A DNA stretch of 5,505 nucleotides, from assembly GCA_018375265.1 (NCBI GenBank), contig JAHADO010000099.1, forward strand, positions 1 through 5,505. Direction: 5' to 3'. Every line of letters begins with the position of its first letter. Within the stretch, counting starts at the first letter, position 1. Positions 1 through 5,488 of this stretch are shown piece after piece. The notes below the pieces were generated by a model. It saw only the letters and a list, made by a program, of their open reading frames with translations. It did no database searches and was not told the DNA's origin. Position numbers and translations under genes: made by a program. The stretch is from Campylobacter concisus. GTDB lineage: Bacteria > Campylobacterota > Campylobacteria > Campylobacterales > Campylobacteraceae.

Positions 1-1
1 T

Positions 2-214
2 AGCGCGCTTTTTAGCGAGAAAATGGCAAAATACAAAGAGGGCATTAACTACATCTTCGTGCCTCAAGAGCTCTACACTCCGATCGATCAAGGCATTGTG
101 CTCTTAAAACGTGCTGAAAATAACGCTGATGCGAAGGCATTTTACGATTTTGTCCTAGGCGATAAAGCAAGAGAAATTTTCAAGAAATTTGGCTACAACG
201 TCCCAGCTAAATGA
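2..214 (+). CDS. modA: Molybdate-binding periplasmic protein ModA, C-terminal fragment
   Basis: Only the last 70 residues are in the window; the frame is open from base 2 and the start lies upstream. ModA is the periplasmic substrate-binding protein that captures molybdate (often also tungstate) and delivers it to the ModBC importer. The visible part matches the end of this family: a strand with FVPQELYTPIDQG, then IVLLKRAENNADAKAFYDFVLG, read as VLL-K followed by an Asn/Ala-rich helix and AFYDFVLG, and finally AREIFKKFGYNVP, the usual GY-x-x-P ending. The Met at base 23 is internal, not a start. The stop at 212-214 overlaps the start of the next gene in an ATGA arrangement, and the downstream ATPase and permease genes support the call. 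A related oxyanion binding protein, such as one for tungstate, cannot be fully excluded because the ligand-binding N-terminal half is missing. Confidence 0.92.
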   Translation, partial: SALFSEKMAKYKEGINYIFVPQELYTPIDQGIVLLKRAENNADAKAFYDFVLGDKAREIFKKFGYNVPAK

Positions 215-600
215 TAAAAGCAAAGATCGCTCAAATTTCTTCTAAAGATGGCGTCAGCTTTTTTGAGCTTGAGTGCTTAAATTTAGGGGTAAATTTATTT
301 ATGCTAGCCTTAAACGAGACTAGCAAATTTGCCTTAAATAATGAGGTGAGCTTAAATTTCAAAAGCTCAGATGTTATCTTATCAAGGCTTAGACTTGAGG
401 CTAGTTCGCTTGAAAATGAGCTAAAATGCGAGGTCGCTGACATAAATCGCGGCGAAATTTTAAGCATCATTAGCCTAAAGTGTGAGCAGCTTTGCTTTGA
501 GGCCATCATCTCAGATCACGCTCTAAAAGGGCTAAATTTAGCGGTAGGTGAGCAGGTTTTTGCCTATGTTAAATCAACAAGTATCCACGTAAGCGCTTAA
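211..600 (+). CDS. Stand-alone di-Mop (tandem TOBE) molybdate-binding protein
   Basis: This 129-residue cytoplasmic protein appears to consist only of two Mop/TOBE repeats. Repeat 1 spans about residues 2-58 and ends in NEVSLNFKSSDVIL. Repeat 2 spans about 69-127 and ends in GEQVFAYVKSTSIHV. Both endings match the Mop signature, a Gly/Asn-x-x-V strand followed by K-S-S or K-S-T-S and a hydrophobic strand, with Lys51 and Lys121 equivalent. Repeat 2 also has the family pattern LKGLNLAVGEQV. Mop domains assemble into oligomers that bind molybdate or tungstate between subunits. The same pair of repeats forms the sensor half of ModE, but no helix-turn-helix is present here, so it is unlikely to bind DNA directly. 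It may store molybdate, buffer it, or act as a regulatory subunit for the transporter (inference). The start overlaps the modA stop (ATGA) and no Shine-Dalgarno is visible, which suggests translational coupling. The modC start follows 2 bases after its stop. Confidence 0.85.
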   Translation: MIKAKIAQISSKDGVSFFELECLNLGVNLFMLALNETSKFALNNEVSLNFKSSDVILSRLRLEASSLENELKCEVADINRGEILSIISLKCEQLCFEAIISDHALKGLNLAVGEQVFAYVKSTSIHVSA

Positions 601-602
601 AA

Positions 603-1460
603 ATGATAGAGATTTCTTGCAAAAAAGAGCTAAATGGCGGCGGCGGTAAATTTATGCTTGAAGCTGATCTTGCCTTTGAAAGCGGAGAATTTGTCGCACT
701 TTATGGAGCAAGCGGCGGTGGCAAGACCACGATTTTAAGGCTCATTGCTGGCTTTGAAGCCCCGCAAAGTGGCGTGATAAAGGTTGCAGATAAGATCTTT
801 TTTGACGAAAAGACAAATTTAGCCCCGCAAAAACGAAATATCGGCTTTTTGTTTCAAGACTACGCCCTTTTTGAAAATATGAACGTCTTTAAAAATTTAC
901 TCTTTGCAAATAACGATGAAAATTTAGCAAATAAACTGCTTGAAATTTGCGAGCTAAAGAGCCTAAAAAACGCCAAGATAGGCGAGCTCTCAGGCGGTCA
1001 AAAGCAGCGCGTAGCACTCGCTCGTGCGGTGATGAGAAAGCCTGAAATTTTACTGCTCGATGAGCCACTAAGTGCCCTAGATAACGCCATGCGCGAGAAG
1101 CTACAAGACTATTTGCTAGTTCTTCACGATGAGTTTAAGATGAGCGTTATCTTAGTAAGTCACGACATAGCTGAAATTTACAAGCTTTGCAGCAAGGTTT
1201 TTGTCCTTGAAAATGGCAAAATTTCAAGGTCTGGCAGTGCGAGCGAGATATTTTTAAAAAGTGCAGGATCGCAGAAATTTGCATTTAACGCTAAGGTTTT
1301 GGAGATCAAAAAGCGTGACGCCATTTTTGTTGCAAGCGTGCTAATAAACCGCCAAATTTGCGAGGTCGTGCTAAGTAGCGCAGAGGCTCTGGGGCTAAGA
1401 GCTGGCGATACGGTGGTGGTTAGCACAAAAGCTTTTGGCGTAAATTTGGCAAAAGCATGA
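603..1460 (+). CDS. modC: Molybdate ABC transporter ATP-binding protein ModC
   Basis: This 285-residue protein is the ATPase that powers molybdate import on the cytoplasmic face of ModB. All ABC motifs are present: Walker A GASGGGKT (35-42), Q-loop Gln85 in FQDYALF, signature LSGGQKQR (129-136), Walker B ILLLDEP (149-155), D-loop SALD (157-160) and switch His187. The Walker A Pro is replaced by Ala. After about residue 222 there is a single Mop/TOBE-like tail (about 225-285, with LGLRAGDTVVVSTKAFGV), which supports ModC over a generic ATPase. At 285 residues it is shorter than the roughly 350 of E. coli ModC, so the segment between ATPase and TOBE is compact. A (GGC)3GGT run encodes Gly12-Gly15 in the N-terminal beta hairpin. 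The start at 603 is 2 bases after the di-Mop stop without a clear Shine-Dalgarno; the end overlaps modB by ATGA. Confidence 0.95.
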   Translation: MIEISCKKELNGGGGKFMLEADLAFESGEFVALYGASGGGKTTILRLIAGFEAPQSGVIKVADKIFFDEKTNLAPQKRNIGFLFQDYALFENMNVFKNLLFANNDENLANKLLEICELKSLKNAKIGELSGGQKQRVALARAVMRKPEILLLDEPLSALDNAMREKLQDYLLVLHDEFKMSVILVSHDIAEIYKLCSKVFVLENGKISRSGSASEIFLKSAGSQKFAFNAKVLEIKKRDAIFVASVLINRQICEVVLSSAEALGLRAGDTVVVSTKAFGVNLAKA

Positions 1461-2134
1461 TGAGCGAACTAGCAAATATTGACTATGAGCCATTTTGGCT
1501 ATCTCTAAAACTCTCTTTTATCACGACCTTTATCCTATTTTTCTTCTGCGTAGCGCTGGCATACTTTATGTCGCAAAAGAAATTCTTTGGCAAGGCATTT
1601 TTAGAGTCCGTTATCTCGCTGCCTTTGGTGCTGCCACCAAGCGTTCTTGGCTTTTATCTGCTTATTTTTCTCTCGCCATACTCGGCCTTTGGCAAATTTA
1701 TAGAAGATCTTTTTGGCGTGAGGATGGTTTTTAACTTCACAGGCCTTGTTGTGGCAAGCTGCATCTACTCGCTGCCATTTATGTTTGGACCCATTTACGC
1801 TGGGCTAAATAGCCTAAAAAAGAGCCTTTTTGAGGCGAGCTACAGCCTTGGTAAAAGTAGGCTCACGACCATTTTTAGAGTGATCTTGCCAAGTATCAGA
1901 TCAAACTTACTAACCGCGATCGTTGTTAGCTTCGCTCATACAATGGGCGAATTTGGCGTGGTTTTGATGATAGGTGGCAGCGTGGCTGGCGAGAGCAAGG
2001 TCGCTAGTATAGCGATATTTGAGGCGGTTGAGATGCTTGACTATACCAAAGCTCACATCTACGCACTTTTGATGCTAATAATTAGCTTTTTCGTTCTTTT
2101 TGTCGTCTATCTCTTAAATTCAAAAAAAGCTTAA
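1457..2134 (+). CDS. modB: Molybdate ABC transporter permease ModB
   Basis: This 225-residue inner-membrane permease forms the molybdate channel as a dimer bound to ModC. About five hydrophobic segments are visible, near residues 16-38, 50-72, 95-115, 150-172 and 200-220, consistent with E. coli ModB in length and number. The EAA loop that docks on the ATPase is at about 126-145 (EASYSLG, then ILP). SLPLVLPPSVLGFYLL (54-69) and SFAHTMGEFGVVLMIGG (158-174) are typical of the ModB/CysT-type permeases. The first start at 1457 overlaps the modC stop as ATGA. A second ATG follows directly at 1460, so the true start is uncertain by one residue. Neither has a clear Shine-Dalgarno. Its position after modC, rather than before it, is the reverse of the common order. 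Confidence 0.94.
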   Translation: MMSELANIDYEPFWLSLKLSFITTFILFFFCVALAYFMSQKKFFGKAFLESVISLPLVLPPSVLGFYLLIFLSPYSAFGKFIEDLFGVRMVFNFTGLVVASCIYSLPFMFGPIYAGLNSLKKSLFEASYSLGKSRLTTIFRVILPSIRSNLLTAIVVSFAHTMGEFGVVLMIGGSVAGESKVASIAIFEAVEMLDYTKAHIYALLMLIISFFVLFVVYLLNSKKA

Positions 2135-2139
2135 AGATA

Positions 2140-2145
2140 TATAAT
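2140..2145 (+). promoter_or_regulatory. Candidate sigma-70 -10 box (TATAAT)
   Basis: A perfect TATAAT lies in the 36-base AT-rich gap between modB and the peroxiredoxin gene, 25 bases before the ATG at 2171. There is no convincing -35 hexamer (about 2117-2122 reads AATTCA), but Campylobacter housekeeping promoters are known to rely mainly on the -10 box and AT-rich upstream DNA. It would give a leader of about 20 bases. The motif could also be chance in such AT-rich DNA. Confidence 0.4.
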
Positions 2146-2158
2146 AGATAAAAATTTT

Positions 2159-2164
2159 AAAGGA
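2159..2164 (+). promoter_or_regulatory. Ribosome binding site of the peroxiredoxin gene
   Basis: AAAGGA sits 6 bases before the ATG at 2171, good Shine-Dalgarno spacing, and supports that start. Its last base begins an out-of-frame ATG (2164-2166), which is too close to the site to be a start itself. Confidence 0.65.
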
Positions 2165-2170
2165 TGAAAG

Positions 2171-2668
2171 ATGATAAAAGTGCCTACAAGCATCTATCTA
2201 AGGACTTTAGACGGTAAAGAATTTGACTTTTCTGCCTTTGCAAGGAGCCATGACTGCGTGGTTTTTATCTACCCAAAGATAGGCGAGGACTTTGAGCTTT
2301 TAAGCAAGCAGCTGCAAAATACTGCAGGCATGAAAGGCTGCACGAAGCAAGCGATAAACTACAAAAAACTTCTTAAAGAATTTAACGATCTTGGCTTTAT
2401 GGTAGTAGCTATTGGCTCCCAAGATATCGCTGCTCAGAAGAAATTTGAAGAAGAGACCGCAACTGGCGTGATGTTTTTAAACGATAGCGAGTTTATGCTA
2501 GAGCGAGCGCTTGAACTACCAGTGTTTGCCGCTTCAAATGGGCATAAATTTTACTTTCGTCAAACACTTATCATAAAAGGCGGCAATATAAGGCGCGCAT
2601 ATATCGTTGATGAACCTGAAAACGACGCTAAAAATATGCTTGAAAAATTGCAAAATAAAGACTACTAG
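2171..2668 (+). CDS. Atypical peroxiredoxin (AhpC/TSA, BCP/COG1225-like), apparently 1-Cys
   Basis: This 165-residue thioredoxin-fold protein is probably a cytoplasmic thiol peroxidase that reduces hydrogen peroxide or organic hydroperoxides. Seen: strand CVVFIYPKIGE (29-39), the presumed peroxidatic Cys57 in GMKGCTKQA (53-61), the strand FMVVAIGSQD (76-85), a segment MFLNDSEFMLERALELPVF (101-119) corresponding to the family's LSD...A..L..P, and Arg130 before TLIIKGGNIRR, where the catalytic Arg of this family lies. About 20 residues separate YPK from GCT, longer than in classical BCP. This matches a known redoxin subfamily that carries a Gly/Pro-rich insert ending in GARGCT. The resolving Cys expected five residues after Cys57 is Ile62, and the only other Cys is Cys29, so an external thiol may be needed. 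No signal peptide. It lies 36 bases after modB and 9 bases before the methyltransferase gene. The reaction is inferred from the family. Confidence 0.8.
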   Translation: MIKVPTSIYLRTLDGKEFDFSAFARSHDCVVFIYPKIGEDFELLSKQLQNTAGMKGCTKQAINYKKLLKEFNDLGFMVVAIGSQDIAAQKKFEEETATGVMFLNDSEFMLERALELPVFAASNGHKFYFRQTLIIKGGNIRRAYIVDEPENDAKNMLEKLQNKDY

Positions 2669-2672
2669 GAGG
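2667..2672 (+). promoter_or_regulatory. Perfect Shine-Dalgarno AGGAGG of the methyltransferase gene
   Basis: AGGAGG (followed by another G) ends 5 bases before the ATG at 2678 and overlaps the TAG stop (2666-2668) of the peroxiredoxin gene. It fixes the methyltransferase start and is the strongest ribosome binding site in the window. Ribosomes ending the upstream gene would sit on it, so coupling is likely. Confidence 0.8.
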
Positions 2673-2677
2673 GTAAA

Positions 2678-4216
2678 ATGAGCCAAAATAGCAAGATCGA
2701 AAAGTCTTATGATGAGCTAACATATAAATCAGCAGCATTTGCGCAGTCATCGCCCTATAAACTAGAGGCTTGCGCTACGCTTCTTGGCATCAACCCGCCG
2801 CCTTGCAAAAACGCAAAAGTGCTCGAGATAGGGTGCAGCTTTGGCGGAAATTTGATCCCATTTGCCGTAAATAACGAGAACGCAAGAGTAGTTGGCATCG
2901 ATCTTAGCGGCGAGCAAATAAGGCGCGGACAAGAGATCGTTAAAGAGATAGGACTAAGCAATTTAGAGCTAATCCACGGCGATATCTGCGAGTTTAAAAG
3001 TGATGAGAAATTTGACTACATCATAGCTCACGGCGTCTTTAGCTGGGTGCCTGACTTTGTAAAAGATGCTATTTTAAGGGTCGTAAGAGAAAATTTAAGC
3101 CAAAACGGCGTGGCGTTTATCTCTTACAATGTCTATCCTGGCTGGAAGATAAAAGATGTCGTGCGTGATCTTATGCTACTTGCCGCAAAGGATCAGAATA
3201 GCACAGAAGAGAGGCTAAAGGCTGCCAAAGAGGCTCTTTTAGTTTATAAAGAGGTTTTGCTAACAAAGCTTGGCGCAAACTACGAAGATAAAATCCCCGC
3301 AAAGTTGCTGCTTCACTGGATAGATAACGTGCTTGAAAAGGATGATTTTTATATAGCTCATGAGTTTTTAGAAGAGATAAACGATCCATTTTACTTTAAA
3401 AACTTTAACGCCATGCTAGCTAAAAACGAGCTTGCCTATCTTTGCGAATACGGACTTGAAGATCTTTTTGTGCCAGATCTTGGCATAGAGCATGTAGATA
3501 ACTATAAAGATAGCAAATTTAAAGATAGGATAGATCTGGAGCAGTTTATAGATATAGTTAATAATAAAGTTTTTAGACAAAGTCTCATCGTGCATGCTAA
3601 GGCTTATGAGAGCGTGGCTAATAAACAAATAGGACCAAGCGATGTTAATAAAATTCACGTAGTAGCTGACTTTGTAAAAAAAGATGACGGATGGCACGAT
3701 AAATTTACTCTTATGCCTAAAGATATCTCTTGGCTTTGCGAGGTCTTTTATAGGATGTATCCAACAAGTATAAATCTCTCTCAAATTTTAGAGATTTTGC
3801 CAGAAGATAAGCTTATGGTTTATAGCGCTTTTGTAAGACTTTTAACTAACTCAGCAAGCGCAATGATAGTAAAAGACGAGCTAAAAGATATAGAGTACGC
3901 TCCAAATTACTCAAGGCTAAAGACAAATTTAACTGGCTATATAAAGTATTTTTTAAACCATAAAGATAACGCCGACATTATCTTTGCAAACAAATTTGGT
4001 TTCTCAGAACAGCTTAGTACGCTTGATTACTATATCTTTTTGCTACTTGATGGTAAAAATACTTTAGAAGAAATAACGGCTAAGAGTTTGAAATTTATAA
4101 AAGAAAACAGCATAAAAATATCTGATAAAAATGACAAATTAGTAGCCCACTTAAAGGGCTACATCGTAGGCACAGCAAAGATAGCTAGCATGCTCTATTT
4201 GCTTGAGGAAATTTAA
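2678..4216 (+). CDS. SAM-dependent methyltransferase with regulatory domain (PKMT-like architecture)
   Basis: This 512-residue cytoplasmic protein has a class I SAM methyltransferase domain at about residues 25-160: motif I VLEIGCSFGG (48-57), the acidic end of strand 2 in VVGIDLS (Asp75), GDIC (101-104) and FDYIIAHGVFSWVP (112-125). The following SYNVYPGWK (149-157) is typical of proteins with a methyltransferase regulatory domain, here a mostly helical part at about 160-310. Its end, LEQFIDIVNNKVFRQSLIVH (287-306), corresponds to the family's YLDFLRNRRFRQTL-type segment. The C-terminal part (about 345-512) looks helical, perhaps winged-helix-like. Rickettsial protein-lysine methyltransferases that modify the surface protein OmpB share this layout, so a protein substrate is plausible, but the substrate here cannot be read from sequence. 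The 5' third is about 50% GC in places and the 3' half about 31%. The lipoprotein start follows 1 base after its stop. Confidence 0.85.
   Translation: MSQNSKIEKSYDELTYKSAAFAQSSPYKLEACATLLGINPPPCKNAKVLEIGCSFGGNLIPFAVNNENARVVGIDLSGEQIRRGQEIVKEIGLSNLELIHGDICEFKSDEKFDYIIAHGVFSWVPDFVKDAILRVVRENLSQNGVAFISYNVYPGWKIKDVVRDLMLLAAKDQNSTEERLKAAKEALLVYKEVLLTKLGANYEDKIPAKLLLHWIDNVLEKDDFYIAHEFLEEINDPFYFKNFNAMLAKNELAYLCEYGLEDLFVPDLGIEHVDNYKDSKFKDRIDLEQFIDIVNNKVFRQSLIVHAKAYESVANKQIGPSDVNKIHVVADFVKKDDGWHDKFTLMPKDISWLCEVFYRMYPTSINLSQILEILPEDKLMVYSAFVRLLTNSASAMIVKDELKDIEYAPNYSRLKTNLTGYIKYFLNHKDNADIIFANKFGFSEQLSTLDYYIFLLLDGKNTLEEITAKSLKFIKENSIKISDKNDKLVAHLKGYIVGTAKIASMLYLLEEI
4205..4209 (+). promoter_or_regulatory. 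Ribosome binding site deciding the lipoprotein start
   Basis: GAGGA lies 8 bases before the ATG at 4218, inside the last codons of the methyltransferase gene. It supports ATG 4218 over the in-frame TTG at 4203, which overlaps the upstream gene and would put a charged RKFK stretch in front of the signal peptide. Confidence 0.65.
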
Positions 4217-4217
4217 A

Positions 4218-4682
4218 ATGAAAAAAGTTCTTGCTCTTATTTTTTGTATATTTCTAATAGGTTGTGCTAGCAAGCCAAGCGTAAAAAATCTAAATCTTAA
4301 AAGTAGCCTAAGCTACGGCGGCGAAGAGCTTGCAAAGATACTTGAGCAAGATGATGCAGTGGCATTTAGTAGCAACTTGCGTGAGGGAGTTTTCATCTAC
4401 ATAAGTAACGCCAAAGTCGCAAACTATCTTGGCGTAGTAAGAGCTGAGAGACACGCTAAATTTAGCGTAAAAGAGCTAGGCAAAAACGATCTTTTGATAA
4501 AAAGCGTAAATGATCTAACGCAAAGCTTTGATGCTAGTTTAGAGCGAGCTAGAGAGCTAAAATGTGGCACTTTGGTGATCAGACTAAAAGATAAATTTCA
4601 GGATTTAGAAGCGGCAGATAAATTTTTAGAGCAAAACGAAAGCGCATTTTTAAAGATGAGCGATGAGATAAGGTGCAAGTAG
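4218..4682 (+). CDS. Small lipoprotein of unknown function
   Basis: This 154-residue protein begins with a lipoprotein signal peptide: MKK, a hydrophobic core (residues 4-14) and lipobox LIGC with Cys16 as the expected lipidated residue. Residue +2 is Ala, which by the E. coli rule would favour the outer membrane; whether that rule holds here is unknown. I do not recognise the mature domain. It starts with a short Lys/Ser/Asn-rich linker, then an alternating alpha/beta-looking region containing GVFIYISNAKVANYLGVV (57-74) and GTLVIRLKDKF (117-127), and a charged helical end. Two more cysteines, Cys116 and Cys153 (second from the C-terminus), could form a disulfide in the periplasm. The start is 1 base after the methyltransferase stop, so the two are probably co-translated. 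The 3' end meets cysQ head-on with 2 bases between stops. Confidence 0.8.
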   Translation: MKKVLALIFCIFLIGCASKPSVKNLNLKSSLSYGGEELAKILEQDDAVAFSSNLREGVFIYISNAKVANYLGVVRAERHAKFSVKELGKNDLLIKSVNDLTQSFDASLERARELKCGTLVIRLKDKFQDLEAADKFLEQNESAFLKMSDEIRCK

Positions 4683-4690
4683 CCTTATCT
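4666..4690. terminator. Inverted repeat across the convergent stops, possible bidirectional terminator
   Basis: AGATAAGG (4666-4673) and CCTTATCT (4683-4690) are perfect 8-base complements separated by a 9-base loop that contains the lipoprotein stop codon; a T-G wobble pair could extend the stem. The cysQ stop (4685-4687) lies in the right arm. Transcripts from either strand could form the hairpin. Neither side has a clear run of T after the stem, so it is not a classical intrinsic terminator and may be a weak one or an mRNA 3'-end structure. Confidence 0.4.
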
Positions 4691-5488
4691 GCCCTGCTCT
4701 ATAAGCTTAAAAACTTCATCTTCTAAGCCCAAAGCATTTTTGCCAAAAGCTACGTAAAATGGGCTTTTTAGATCCGCTAGCTTGTAGCTTGGCTCGCATC
4801 TGTCACTAGCGTTTAAGACCTTGCCACCGCTAAATTTCACTACCGCCTCGCCTGCAGCGTTGTCCCAAAGATAGCTAGGGCTAAATCTCACATATATCCC
4901 ACCAAGCTCGGCTAAACGGCAAAATTTAATGGCAGATCCGATGCATTTTTGCTCTAAATTTAAACTATCTCTTATAAGCGTGACCCTCTTCGTCTCGCCT
5001 CTTCTGCTTGAAAAGATGAAGTTGTTTAAGCTTTTAGTTTTTTCATTTAGATCATGCCTTGCCACAACCTCATCATTATCGCCTAAAATTTCTTTAAAAG
5101 CGCCGTTTTCATCAGCGTAAAAAAGCTCTTTGCTAACTGGGATAAAAATGACACCAAGCACCGGCCTAGCCTCTTTTATAAGCGCTATGCAAACGCAAAA
5201 TTCACCGTTTCTAGCTAGAAATTCTTTCGTGCCATCAAGGGGATCAACTAGCCAAAACTCGTCTTTGTCGCTCTCTTGCAAGATGCTCTCTTCAGAGCAA
5301 ATTTTTATTCCGCTTTTGCTTAGCTCTTTTAGTATCACCTCATTTGCCGCTAGATCAGCGCTAGTTAGCGGCGAGCTGTCATCTTTTAGGCAGACTTTAA
5401 GCGCATGGCTATTAGATGAGTAAAATTTCATTATCTCACTCCCAGCGCTGATGGCTGCCTTGATGGCTAAATTTAAAAGCTCGCTCAT
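4685..5488 (-). CDS. cysQ: 3'(2'),5'-bisphosphate nucleotidase CysQ
   Basis: This 267-residue cytoplasmic enzyme of the inositol monophosphatase superfamily removes the 3'-phosphate from PAP (and may act on PAPS), giving AMP and preventing toxic PAP build-up from sulfate activation or sulfotransferase reactions. Metal-binding motifs are intact: ICSEES (63-68, Glu66/Glu67), WLVDPLDGTKEF (79-90, Asp82 and Asp85) and LWDNAAGEAV (207-216, Asp209). SSPLTSAD (38-45) and GSAIKFCRLAE (184-194) are CysQ-type rather than inositol-phosphatase-type, and the length fits CysQ. The chosen ATG (5486-5488) gives the usual N-terminus SELLNLAIKAAISAG; no strong Shine-Dalgarno is visible in the 17 bases upstream that remain. 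Its promoter lies outside the window. The gene converges on the lipoprotein gene. No other sulfur gene is in view, so its pathway partner here is unknown. Confidence 0.92.
   Translation of the reverse strand: MSELLNLAIKAAISAGSEIMKFYSSNSHALKVCLKDDSSPLTSADLAANEVILKELSKSGIKICSEESILQESDKDEFWLVDPLDGTKEFLARNGEFCVCIALIKEARPVLGVIFIPVSKELFYADENGAFKEILGDNDEVVARHDLNEKTKSLNNFIFSSRRGETKRVTLIRDSLNLEQKCIGSAIKFCRLAELGGIYVRFSPSYLWDNAAGEAVVKFSGGKVLNASDRCEPSYKLADLKSPFYVAFGKNALGLEDEVFKLIEQGR

Noticed and set aside
23..214. A small separate gene starting at ATG 23
   Set aside because: The frame is open to the left edge of the window and the sequence is the C-terminal end of a ModA-type protein, so the Met is internal.
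1178..1426. Minus-strand open frame inside modC
   Set aside because: It is antisense to the switch region and TOBE tail of a clear ABC ATPase, with no motif of its own.
1495..1734. Second plus-strand frame inside modB (79 codons)
   Set aside because: The modB frame carries the conserved permease motifs; this overlapping frame has no ribosome site or family resemblance.
3680..3710. TGGCACG near 3691 as part of a sigma-54 promoter
   Set aside because: The required TTGC element at the correct spacing is missing and the site lies inside a coding domain.
3416..3784. 122-codon open frame on the minus strand inside the methyltransferase gene
   Set aside because: It is antisense to a well-supported domain, has no recognisable motif, and its composition is that of a reverse-strand shadow.
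4203..4217. TTG at 4203 as the lipoprotein start, adding five residues
   Set aside because: It overlaps the methyltransferase gene, and ATG 4218 has a well-spaced GAGGA and gives a normal lipoprotein signal peptide.
4929..5423. Two plus-strand open frames opposite cysQ
   Set aside because: They are low-complexity, Ser/Leu-rich translations of the antisense strand of an intact CysQ with all metal-binding motifs.
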